DNA of 64,000 nucleotides from Trichomonas vaginalis G3 (taxonomy: Eukaryota > Parabasalia > Trichomonadida > Trichomonadidae), in the NCBI RefSeq assembly GCF_026262505.1, contig NC_067207.1, positions 17,142,082 through 17,206,081 on the forward strand, read 5' to 3'. Position 1 is the stretch's first letter; each line of letters opens with the position of its first letter. Positions 10,095 through 18,964 of the stretch are shown piece by piece. Position numbers and translations under genes: made by a program. The notes beneath the pieces are model-generated. The model ran no database searches. It was not told the DNA's origin and was given only the letters and a program-made list of their open reading frames with translations.

Positions 10095-10965
10095 GATGCC
10101 CTGACCTCAACAAGGGTCAGAGCCTGTATCTGTATGTCCTTCAGGGCCGAGATAAGAGGATATCGTCGATGATGTGGGCAATCTCCCTCAAACTCGGCCC
10201 TGAGGATTAGTATTGCAGGCTCTGACACATGTTGAGGTCAGAAATTCGGATTTGCTGTTTCCCAGGGTCGGATTCCTCTCCTGTCGCCCTAGATCAGGAC
10301 GGCATTTGGGAAATCCGGCCCTGAGGACTGTAAGCGAGGCCCTGAACCATTGCTGAGGCCAGAGCTTAGTATTTGTTGCTTCTCAGAGCCGAGTTCCGCT
10401 GAGAAGTGTCCGTAATTTGGGCAATCTCAGGGAACTCGGCTCTGAGGGCTGTAAGCGAAGCCCTGGTCTCTGCTGAGGCCAGGGCCTGTATTTTGAAGCC
10501 CTTCAGGACCGATATGAGTGGAGATCGCCAATAAGGTGGACGATCTCCCTCAAAATCGGCCCTGAGGATTGATCTTGCAGGATCTGGCCTTTACTGTGGC
10601 CAGAGCTTCGTTTGGTAAGTATCCCAGGGCCAGATTCCTCGCCTGCCGCCCGGGGTCAGAGCGGCATTTGGGAAAGCCGGCCCTGGGGACTGTAAGCGAA
10701 GCTCTGGCCTTTTCTGAGGCCAGAGCTTCGTATGGGCGCTCTCTTGGGACTGGATTCCTCTCCGGCCGCCCCGAATAAGGGCGGTCTTTGAGGGAACCAG
10801 CCCCAAGGATTGTTTGCGAAGCTCTGGCATTTCCTAAGACCAGAGCTTGTGAATTTCATTCAGAGCCAAGTTCCTCTCGGATCAAACCTAATGAGGACGA
10901 CCGTCGAGGAACTTGGCTCTGAGGAGATCAATTGTGAGCTCTGGCCTCGATGAAGGCCAGAGTTT
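10095..10965. repeat. GC-rich array of ~8 degenerate 120-bp units forming alternating hairpins
   Basis: Short hairpins of the type GCTCTGGCC-loop-GGCCAGAGC recur about every 118-122 bp, centred near 10120, 10225, 10350, 10470, 10590, 10710, 10830 and 10948. Between them lie longer hairpins whose arms read CAGGGCCGAG...CTCGGCCCTG or variants. Arms change together. One unit has CAGAGCCGAGTTCC paired with GGAACTCGGCTCTG, another CAGAGCCAAGTTCC with GGAACTTGGCTCTG, and a short hairpin has CCCTGG/CCAGGG in place of CTCTGG/CCAGAG. The pairing is therefore kept while the sequence drifts. The array is far richer in G+C than its surroundings. Confidence 0.7.
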
Positions 10966-10972
10966 TCAAGGG

Positions 10973-11025
10973 AATGTTTTGATGGGATGAGTCTATTATC
11001 AGTAAGCTCGTCCCATCAAAACATT
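10973..11025. repeat. 19-bp hairpin closing the array
   Basis: AATGTTTTGATGGGATGAG (10973-10991) pairs with its inverted partner at 11007-11025 with a single G-T wobble, around a 15-base loop. Confidence 0.7.
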
Positions 11026-11327
11026 CATTTAAAAATTGAATGAATAATTATCGCATGTATTCAAAAATTAAAAATTTAAAGATGAATAAAATTATAATAC
11101 ATATGAAAAAGAATTAAATTACATTGAAATTGAATAAAAAAGATCAAAAAAATTCAAAAAACTGAAAATAAAAAGAAAAAATATAAAATTTGATAAGAAA
11201 AAACGATTTGAGTTAAAAACGTTTCTGCAAAACATGAATATTTATGATTTAGATTAAATTGTGAATAAAATTTACTAGTTTAAAGAAGAATGAAAAAATT
11301 AAATTATATTGAAAAGAAGATACTGTA

Positions 11328-11386
11328 GAAAGGAGTTTACGATTGCAATATTATATGGTATAACATTGTACTCGTAACCTCCTTTC
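11328..11386. repeat. 59-nt hairpin, first of a pair
   Basis: GAAAGGAGTTTACGA at the left is inverted at the right end (CTCCTTTC at 11379-11386) with one mismatch in 15. It is the same length as, and similar in sequence to, the hairpin at 11440-11498, so one arose from the other. A small structured RNA is one possibility; there is no direct evidence of transcription. Confidence 0.55.
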
Positions 11387-11439
11387 TATAATCTAATTTC
11401 TAATACAACATTGAGATATGAAAAAAATTAGCTTTCTTC

Positions 11440-11498
11440 GAAAGGGGTTTATAATTGCAATATAATATGATAGTATATTGCAAATGTAAACTCCTTTC
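11440..11498. repeat. 59-nt hairpin, second of a pair
   Basis: Arms of 25 bases agree at 22 positions (GAAAGGGGTTTATAATTGCA continuing into the loop; right arm ending CTCCTTTC) around a loop of about nine bases. It is homologous to the hairpin 112 bp upstream. The size is like that of a precursor small RNA or a small MITE-like foldback. Confidence 0.55.
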
Positions 11499-12429
11499 AG
11501 GAATCAAATGACTAATGTCATATTGCGGAACAAAAGTGAGAGATTCTCCCGATCTGAGTACGTACTTGCAGGAATATTGAGATATAGTATGCAACAAATG
11601 CTTTTAATAACTTATTTACACACATATAATTATATTCAAACTTCAATCTTGATTATATTTCATATTTCTGAGCAAACAGAGAGCTTACACTCATAATTAT
11701 AAAGACTACCAATTGTAACCATATAAAAACACAATTTTTTAAAAGTTATTATTTTTCAACTTCCTGTGATACTGTATTTTGATTAGATTTCGTACATATT
11801 TGTAAAACAAGCATAGATCTATCATGAGCAATCTTACAATAGTAAAAATATTGCTTCCATGCTAAATTCAATTGAGATTATCTTGACATTAAACTTAGAA
11901 TCCTCTCAAATTCAAGGAGATAATCACAATACAGCTATATTTTAATACTGCAGTATAACGAAAGCTCTATGATTATTATAAACTAATAATACCATATGAG
12001 TACGAAAAAAAAGTCTGCTTTTCATATAGTTTCAAACGGTTAAATCAGAAGACTTCTTAGTGATGGATCCCAGTACAAAAAAGTTTGTTCAATATAATGA
12101 ACGATCTTTCCACAGAATATATATTTATGTAAGAGATTTATTTGCACCTCATTTTGGAACCCACTATATTGGCATGCACCAAAATTACGATGTTTTCGTA
12201 AATACACCTGAAGAATATAAGTGGTATGTCAACATATTACATGGTGTTGAATAAAAAATTATTAATACCATTTAAAATATATTTACTCAGAGATTATGGT
12301 ATGCTAAGAGTCTAATATAGATTAAAGAGTCTCATGATGAGGAGACTTCGTAGTTTTTTCATGACCTCTTATCTCCTGTTCTATTAGACAAGTAACTTAC
12401 AGTCATTAGAGAGAAAAATTGTGAAATTT

Positions 12430-13500
12430 TGCTGTGCTGTTCGTTCAAAATCACTTTTGTCAATTTGGTTTTCGAAGGAATTAGCTTCTCCTTGAATGGA
12501 GGAAATCAATTGATGAAATCTGGAATCTTTTCATCTGTTCTATATTAAAGTTTCTGACAATGATCAACAATAGAGGAATAATTGTGCCATTTGTTAAATT
12601 TGAAAGCCATATTTGAATCAAATTTGACAAAGTACTGTTGTCAAACACAGACCGTAATTCCTTTTTGTAGTCTTCCCATTTATATTGGCTGACAACAAGC
12701 TTAACGATATTAAGTACATAACTTTATTGTTACAAATTGATTTCTTCGACATGAAAAAGATAATCCAAAGCAAAGCCTAGACACTGCCTGTCTTCAAGAA
12801 ATAATCAATCCACTCTTCATATTGGCCGCTGATTGTTGAACTGATTGTGTTTAATCAATATAGAATTAAGCTTATAGAAATATAATTCCCAGATGATATC
12901 TAAGAACATTTGAAGTTCATTGATTAATAATACATTGTATAATTGGTGAACTAAGTTGTGGATATATTGAAAAGAGTAAGATGTAGGAGCATTGAATGAA
13001 GAACTTCTCAATATTGTACGCATCTTACAAAAAACTTCAAGAACATCTGAAAAGTCGGTAAATTTTTCATCTGTCACTTTCCCTATCAACATGTTGAGAA
13101 TTCTTGAATAGAAAGGAAGATGCTTGACCTAAAGGAACGGAGTGATTGATGATATGATTGCGTGAAGTAATTCTGTTAAGATCTTCATTCCGAAGTTGAA
13201 GTTCTTTGTCTGTTTGATTTGGTCGGCAATTTGGCTCTGAACACATTTCCTTGTCTCTTAATCCTTTGGAAGATAAGAAACAACTAATGGCAAACATGAG
13301 CTAGATGCGGGCAATATATCATTATATAATGTATTCTTGTTGTTTTCGGTCGCTATCTCTGAGATTTTGATCAAAAAGTTGATGATCGGATATGGATATT
13401 TCTTTACGTTAAAGATTTCATCGTATAAGTAGTTCCTGATCGATTGCTTGTAGAGATTGACGATGATTTCATAGGTTTGTACTTACTTGATATTCATAAT
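12430..13500 (-). pseudogene. Decayed host gene for an all-helical protein
   Basis: The minus strand can be followed through several frames, each with leucine-rich helical text: IINFLIKISEIATENNKN, SSSCLPLVVSYLPKD, FSDVLEVFCKMRTILRSSSF, YIHNLVHQLYNVLLINELQM. Stops interrupt it (for example near 13260 and at 12817-12819) and the frame changes around 13090. The style suggests a HEAT- or ARM-like solenoid protein; I cannot name the family. It is not open anywhere beyond about 91 codons. Confidence 0.4.
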
Positions 13501-13718
13501 TAAAGGAATATTCGCTGCTTATACCCAAAACTTGTTGCATTTCTTAATGGGAATACCGGAGAAAGGATCTATTATCTAAATAGACTAGGAAAATGTCACA
13601 ATTAAATCTAGATGGTACTTTGTCCACAATTATCTGAAAATTCCGGTTCTATCAACGGAATCTAAGACCTTTTGTATATATATATATATTTACCTCATTA
13701 TGTGTGTAGTCAATTTGA

Positions 13719-15309
13719 ATCCATCTAATTGTTCTTCAGGATTTGTCACTTTTTCGTGATGTGTTGAATGAACTTTTGCAAATGGCCCAGTATCTTGACG
13801 CTGAATTAAATCAGATAATTGGCGATATTACAAATGAAATCAATACGTATTATTCAGTGTATGGTCATACAGGTTCTTTCGAGATATTAATCGCCTTTTG
13901 GAATAGGATTTCCCTCAGTCTTGCAAAATACGTACTAGATAATAGGTGTAATGTTATACCTATCCATCAAAACAACTTTTTAGCATTCATAAAAGATAAA
14001 GAAGCTATCGAAGATATAAAACAGGACCGTACTTTATACGGAGCTGATGCAATATTCTCAAATTTAAGAGATGCCCTGCAAAGAATGGACCAAGAGGTTT
14101 GTATTCGTGGGATTATCAAAAAAACGTTGGGAAATGTATTGACAAGAGCACGATTTGAAAGACTTAGCGTTCATGGAATAAAAATTTTAGATTATCTTAC
14201 GCCTAGACAAACTGCATCCATTTCGCAATTTCTACTTGCCTCATTGATCTGTCCTCATCGACAGTTAGGCACGCCAACCTGCAATATGAACGCGATCATA
14301 AATGCAGAGGCAACCAACCTTCCAGCGAGGTTGGCAATGGTATACTTGGACTTATTGGTGAAAGACCCAGATGAAAAGCTTTACATGGCCAGTGAAGATA
14401 ACTATATGATGATCCGCGAAACCATTCAGTACAAAGGCAAGTTATACATTAAGGTTTCTCCAAAGGACCCAGAGATGGCTTGCAATCAGATATACTTGCT
14501 TAGAAAAGATGGAATGGATCCGTTTGGTTTCATTTATATGGATCATCAGACAATACTGGTTACGGTAAACAGTATGTCGAATCTTTTCCTTGGATACATG
14601 ATGGAAAACGTTTACACTCAAGTTCCAGTCATCGACGCTTTCATCTTATCAAGGAAATTGCCTGTATGAATTGTTGATCTTTGGAGAGAATTCTACTCGA
14701 TATTTCAACGGAAGGAACATTTCCTTGCATCAAGTTCAAACGCTTCAGAGGAGATTGAAAGCGATGAACCAAAACGGTTATAGTGTTATAACTGTGTTTG
14801 GTCAAAATGTTTTTCATGAAGGAGGATCATTAGATCCTACTACTGGTCACATTTTCAATTTGTATTACGACCAAATCATGAAAATCAATGAATTGGAAGT
14901 CGGTAAACGAATGATTATCGCAGATACAAACTGGATGGATAGGGATTTTACTTTCACCAGGTTAGTAATTTCAAGGGTTTCAAAGAAGCTTTTCAGTCTT
15001 GTTCAAACAAATTCCACTGACACATGTATCATGAAACACTCAATTGTTCCAATCGACTACAAGCCGCGCTTTCCAAAACCTGATCTTCCAAATGGAGACC
15101 CGAAGTCATTTTACTTGCTTGGATATATTGACAAACCATTTGATGAATCAAATACTCTAAGAGCAAGAAAGGTTTTCTATTATGCTGAGCAGTACGAGAT
15201 AAGCAGATCCTTCTCTTTCTACAATCGTCTTCGTAAGTATTTCCTTAGTTTCGAAATAATTAAGAGGATAAATCAAATCCGCGAATATTTAAATCAATAT
15301 CCAAATTAG
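13719..15309 (+). pseudogene. Unknown protein in two back-to-back frames
   Basis: An open frame from 13719 (first ATG 13782) ends with TGA at 14667-14669. A second frame, shifted by one base, is open from 14671 (first ATG 14764) to 15309. Together they cover about 520 codons of globular, soluble-looking sequence. The first holds TPRQTASISQFLLASLICPH and a DPFGFIYMDHQTILVTV segment; the second VITVFGQNVFHEGGSLDPTT and a C-terminal basic region. No motif, signal peptide or membrane segment is recognised. The tight abutment suggests one gene broken by a frame change, but two separate short genes cannot be excluded. Neither piece has an ATG at its beginning. Confidence 0.45.
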
Positions 15310-15465
15310 TGGTCTTCTGTATAAGTGATATCAAATCTTTATTCATCTCTGATAAACTTTTTATTATTACATTAAATATAACAAAAATTTAGATAATTTG
15401 ACAGTCTGTTGAGAATTCAAGAAACAAGAAATTTCCTTTTTACAATCTATTTTATTTTATTTTTT

Positions 15466-15708
15466 ATTACACCCTTACTGGTTTAAAATTGATGCCTAAG
15501 ATTTTGGCTCCATGTGCCGATTTTCTCTTACTAATTCAGCTTCAATTTTAAACTTTTAATTTGTAATTATACTGAAGTTCGGTATTAATTTCATTATAAT
15601 ACGAGCATGCTATATCAAGATTAAAGAATCATCCATTTATCAGACAAAATATTTATTATTGACACTTTACAGAGTTCAATTTAAATGTGGGGTTTTAGCG
15701 GGTGTAAT
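15466..15708. mobile_element. Possible MITE, 243 bp
   Basis: ATTACACCC at 15466-15474 is inverted as GGGTGTAAT at 15700-15708, and TTTAAAATTGA near the left end has a similar inverted partner (TCAATTTAAA) near the right end. It has no coding capacity. No target duplication is clear, so this is tentative. Confidence 0.3.
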
Positions 15709-15714
15709 CTTGAA

Positions 15715-16289
15715 TAATGCAGGAGAACAACTGACAATGCAACTAGCTGTATTATACAAGATAGTTGCTCGTTAGAGTAATAAATTAGGCTGCATCAATT
15801 ATTTCTTTCATTTCGCGTATGACGAGCAGAAAGTAAGCGATTAGTAACCCTAGGAAAAAGGAAGATGGTATTTATCAGTTTCTATCGGCGTGCAGCCTAG
15901 CTCTATATATAATACTAAAAAAATTAATTAAATCAAATTAGCTATCTAAATTTCATATTTTTGTGACCTAATTTTGACCATTTTCGGTTGCAATTTTTAA
16001 TCGTTTTTGAAATTCTAACGTATGTCAAGCTGAGTTATAATACTGTGGATTGATCCATTTAAATCTCCGAAAATTCAATGATCAATTAATTTCTACAAAG
16101 TGCAAAATTCGATTCCAAGCATTTAATTTTGTTTCTAATCCTGTGCTATATCATAAGCAATAATGATATGTAATAATCGCATTTTTCGAAATACTGGACT
16201 GCTTGTTTGGTCGAGTATTCAAATGTTCCCCAACCGACATCCTTATTTATTCACTAAGTATTTATTGTTATAAATCTTCATTTCAAATA
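15715..16289. other. Intergenic, no gene seen
   Basis: AT-rich. TAGGCTGCA at 15786-15794 is inverted at 15891-15899 across about 100 bases, which may be chance. Confidence 0.4.
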
Positions 16290-16323
16290 TTTGAATACAA
16301 AAATTTTTAATCAAAAATTTTAA

Positions 16324-16962
16324 ATGTATTTTGACAATGATTATGAAGAGCGAATACCAAGTTATCTCAAAAAATGCTTTTTAAAGCTCATGTATTACTA
16401 CGATCCTTATCTATTTGGTTTACATCCAGAACGTAGATGTATAGAGACTTCATTTGCAAGATACTTTCTTGTAGATGTAACTAAAGAAATGGCAGAACGA
16501 GCAGTGATTAGAAAGAGACACGAGTATTTCTTATTTCATCATATTTGTTATCCATATAGTAAAGTTCCAGGCTTTTGTTCAGAAACTTTGTGGAAAGCGA
16601 AGCAATTTCAATTTAGAGCAGTAACAGATGAAGATTTTGGATTCTATGATGTATTCAAAAAGCACATGACAGAAGTTTACATTCCAAGTCGAGAAAAATA
16701 TTTTCCAGAAAAAGAAATCAAAGAGATCAAAAATTTTGTTGAAACAGCTAAACCAGAAGACTTCTTAGTGATGGATCCCAGTACAAAAAAGTTTGTTCAA
16801 TATAATGAACGATCTTTCCACAGAATATATATTTATGTAAGAGATTTATTTGCACCTCATTTTGGAACCCACTATATTGGCATGCACCAAAATTACGATG
16901 TTTTCGTAAATACACCTGAAGAATATAAGTGGTATGTCAACATATTACATGGTGTTGAATAA
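16324..16962 (+). CDS. Copy 2 of a duplicated gene of unknown function, 212 aa, open
   Basis: A complete frame of 212 codons starting at an ATG after an A/T-rich leader that is also shared with copy 1 (from about 16290). The protein is rich in aromatic residues (YYYDPYLFGLHPERR, HEYFLFHHICYPYSK, YIYVRDLFAPHFGTHYIG). It has several cysteines and histidines but no zinc-binding spacing I recognise, and no signal peptide or membrane helix. The duplicated block ends about 45 bases after the stop. The near identity with copy 1 over coding and non-coding parts points to a recent segmental duplication, or to a repeat family of the genome. The function is unknown. Confidence 0.6.
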   Translation: MYFDNDYEERIPSYLKKCFLKLMYYYDPYLFGLHPERRCIETSFARYFLVDVTKEMAERAVIRKRHEYFLFHHICYPYSKVPGFCSETLWKAKQFQFRAVTDEDFGFYDVFKKHMTEVYIPSREKYFPEKEIKEIKNFVETAKPEDFLVMDPSTKKFVQYNERSFHRIYIYVRDLFAPHFGTHYIGMHQNYDVFVNTPEEYKWYVNILHGVE

Positions 16963-17354
16963 AAAATTATTAATACCATTTAAAATATATTTACTCAGAG
17001 ATTATAGTTTGCTACAACAAACGGGCTGACTAGCTAGCTAATGCCATATTTAGGCTCTAAATAGAGATATTTCCGCTCAATCTAATATCAAAGAGTTTTC
17101 TTAGAAAAGGATTTATATTAATGCTCAGCTGCATAGAAGACATAGTTTTTAAGCCTCAAAACATTCAATTAATGGAAGTTATTCTTATCATTTCATTTCT
17201 TTGAACTCATTTTATAATGGATTGATTTTATCAGTCATAATAGTGAAATATTTCGTGGTATGAGCATTGTGACATAGAATTTTATGAAAAATTTTGTCAA
17301 AAATAGTCAGATTGAGAAGATTATGTAGCTTTCAAAAAAGATTTCATTTTACAT
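16963..17354. other. Left flank of Maverick 1
   Basis: No gene. A short frame near 17163-17260 (INGSYSYHFISLNSFYNG) has a beta-helix-like feel but is too short to call. Confidence 0.4.
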
Positions 17355-17359
17355 TGATC
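17355..17359. repeat. Target-site duplication TGATC, left copy
   Basis: TGATC at 17355-17359 is repeated at 45358-45362, directly outside the two inverted ends. Mavericks make 5- or 6-bp duplications. Confidence 0.7.
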
Positions 17360-17408
17360 AGGTCAGGTGAGTGGGGCTTCCAGGCGCGTTGCGCCCTCTA
17401 GCCCCTAA
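17360..17408. repeat. Mav1 left terminal inverted repeat
   Basis: Begins AGGTCAGGTGAGTGGGGCTT and ends CTAGCCCCTAA. It is inverted at 45309-45357. Its middle folds: GGGGCT pairs with AGCCCC, and inside that GGCGC-GTT-GCGCC. Confidence 0.8.
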
Positions 17409-17501
17409 GAAATTTTGCCCAAGACCCACGAGGAGGACCGAACTCCAGCCGACCAGCCGGTGACAAAACCAAAACCGTTGTTATTTACATCATATTAATG
17501 G

Positions 17502-17596
17502 TGTCACTTTTGTGTCACTTTTTAAAATGTCACTTTTTGTTTCACTTTTCACAAATTATATATGTTTTCATGCTTTGTCACTTTTCTGTCACTTTT
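17502..17596 (+). repeat. Subterminal TGTCACTTTT repeats
   Basis: TGTCACTTTT occurs at 17502, 17513, 17528, 17576 and 17587, with a TTCACTTTT variant near 17541. The cluster lies between the left end of Mav1 and its first gene. TCACT matches the host initiator consensus, so the repeats may be a cluster of start sites or a binding array for a Maverick protein. Confidence 0.6.
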
Positions 17597-17625
17597 CGGG
17601 TAAACATTTTTATTATTATATATAA

Positions 17626-18453
17626 ATGAATTTTACAAAACCACCGTTACCGTTCTTTGGAAATAAGAGTAGATGTAAAGATATTATATTGAGAGAACTT
17701 AAGAAACTACCGAATGGTCTAACATTTGTAGATTTGTTCGGTGGAAGTTTCTATATATCCCATTTATGTCATACAATATCCCCAGACTCAAAGATTATAT
17801 GCAATGACTTCGACAACTATATGGACCGTCTCAAACATATACCAGACACAAACAATATATTGAAAGAGTTAAAAGAAAAGATACCTATAGGTAAGATGGA
17901 ACGTATACCATTAGATAACAAAAATATTGTGAGAGAGGTTTTGAAAAAAGCAGAATATATAGACTGGGATAGTATATCTGCTAGACTATTATATAGTGGT
18001 TCTATAAGAGTTCATGACATTGAAACACTTATGTCAAAAGTTTTATATCTTAACTATACAAATGTTTTCAAAGAGAACATAGAAAAATATATTGAGGGTA
18101 TAGAGTTTGTGAGATGTCATTGGACAGAGTTGTATGAAAAATATAAAGACAAGGAAAATGTTTTCTTTATAGTGGACCCGCCGTTCTATAACACATGGGA
18201 TTTTCAATACCAAGTAGACTGGACTTTGAGAGACTCTTTAGAAACTTTAGACGTTATACATAACCATCCATGCTTTTACTTTTCATCCGATAAAAGTGGT
18301 TTGGAAACCGTTATGAGATGGTTAGAGGACATACATGACTATGAGTTTATATATGACAAGATAGAATATGAGAGAGGTCCTATAAACTGGAGAAAGTGTC
18401 ATAACAAAGAAATTTTATTAGTAAGTAAATGTGGTTTGAAATCGGATTGTTAG
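17626..18453 (+). CDS. Dam-like (D12 class) adenine-specific DNA methyltransferase
   Basis: 275 codons. The N-terminus PLPFFGNKSR matches the D12-class opening (PFLKWAGGKxR). FVDLFGGSF (about residues 34-42) is the S-adenosylmethionine-binding motif I, and VDPPFYNT (about 182-189) is the catalytic motif IV (DPPY type). The enzyme class transfers a methyl group to N6 of adenine. It is the first gene inside the left end, preceded by a T-rich leader ending in TATAAATG. It may mark the element's DNA or act as the orphan partner of a lost nuclease; neither can be read from the sequence. A short remnant of a related gene is present in Mav2 at 54630-54706. Confidence 0.85.
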   Translation: MNFTKPPLPFFGNKSRCKDIILRELKKLPNGLTFVDLFGGSFYISHLCHTISPDSKIICNDFDNYMDRLKHIPDTNNILKELKEKIPIGKMERIPLDNKNIVREVLKKAEYIDWDSISARLLYSGSIRVHDIETLMSKVLYLNYTNVFKENIEKYIEGIEFVRCHWTELYEKYKDKENVFFIVDPPFYNTWDFQYQVDWTLRDSLETLDVIHNHPCFYFSSDKSGLETVMRWLEDIHDYEFIYDKIEYERGPINWRKCHNKEILLVSKCGLKSDC

Positions 18454-18583
18454 TTTTAGGTTTTTTCCATTGTGTCATTTATTTATTTGACGTGGCAGAA
18501 AAGTACAGAGAATATGAAGATGAACCAATGCCTGCAAATGTTCAGCATATGTACTCGTAAGAGATATTTTTATCTAATATTAA

Positions 18584-18946
18584 ATGGACGCACAGAACTT
18601 AGCGAATGCACAGCAACCTGGACAACCAAACCCAGAGAATATTCCAAATGAAGTTAGAATACAAACTGCAATGGCAAACTATGGTCAAGTGCCAACAGAT
18701 GTACAAATGCAAACTGCCATGTCAAATGACGCTGCGTTAGGTTTGCCACCATGGTATGCAAATATGAGATGGAAAGAGTTTTATACAAACCCTGAAGTTG
18801 GATATAAACAACTTTATGCAGATGACGCGAACACAGGAGTTGACCCAGAATATGTTTTCTACCAGAGGAGAAACAGAATGTATGAGCTCCAGTTAAAGAA
18901 TGCTATGGAACTCAACAGGAAACGCAAAAGACTAGGTGGACATTAG
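18584..18946 (+). CDS. Maverick protein of unknown function, 120 aa
   Basis: 120 codons, beginning with an N/Q/P-rich head (about residues 1-30) that includes an approximate direct repeat, VRIQTAMANYGQVP and VQMQTAMSNDAALG. The C-terminus is basic (KNAMELNRKRKRLGGH), which could bind DNA or serve as a nuclear signal. The start carries the element's usual leader (TTTTTATCTAATATTAA before ATG). It stands at the head of a two-gene block with the 80-codon gene 18 bases downstream. No homolog is recognised. Confidence 0.65.
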   Translation: MDAQNLANAQQPGQPNPENIPNEVRIQTAMANYGQVPTDVQMQTAMSNDAALGLPPWYANMRWKEFYTNPEVGYKQLYADDANTGVDPEYVFYQRRNRMYELQLKNAMELNRKRKRLGGH

Positions 18947-18964
18947 ATTTTTACTACTAGTAAA

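Larger units (their letters stand above)
9436..12033. mobile_element. Non-autonomous Mutator-like element filled with hairpins
   Basis: The element is bounded by inverted ends of 34 bp that agree at 30 positions. The left end begins GAGTCGATACGAAAAGCAGA and the right end (reverse strand) begins GAAACTATATGAAAAGCAGA; both continue with CTTTTTTTTCGTAC. A 9-bp duplication, AAACGGTTA, flanks it. TIR and duplication fit the Mutator (MULE) superfamily. I find no transposase. The inside holds a GC-rich array of about eight hairpin units (10095-10965), a 19-bp hairpin (10973-11025) and two related 59-nt hairpins (11328-11386 and 11440-11498). The frames on both strands of the GC-rich part are by-products of the inverted repeats. 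It inserted into copy 1 of the duplicated gene after the duplication. Confidence 0.7.
9010..12254 (+). pseudogene. Copy 1 of a duplicated gene of unknown function, split by a transposon
   Basis: Two parts, 9010-9435 and 12034-12254, are nearly identical at the DNA level to the intact 212-codon gene at 16324-16962. Flanking sequence on both sides also matches, from about 8983 on the left and to about 12297 on the right. Between the parts lies a 2.6-kb Mutator-like element with a 9-bp target duplication. The first part has in addition lost one A of the run in CTCAAAAATGC (near 9056), which shifts the frame compared with copy 2. The N-terminal and C-terminal halves are therefore separate remnants of a gene that was duplicated recently. 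Confidence 0.7.

Noticed and set aside
10569-10859. Overlapping open frames on both strands in the GC-rich part
   Set aside because: They run through inverted repeats, mirror each other (SFAYSPQGRL, SFGKYPRARF), and arise because the GC-rich array lacks stop codons. No protein family.
15786-15899. TAGGCTGCA inverted repeat as a structured RNA
   Set aside because: Nine-base arms around a loop of about 100 bases without further pairing are compatible with chance.
18480-18559. Short open stretch after the methyltransferase (VAEKYREYEDEPMPANVQHM)
   Set aside because: No start codon in a sensible place and only about 25 codons; left uncalled although the text looks protein-like.
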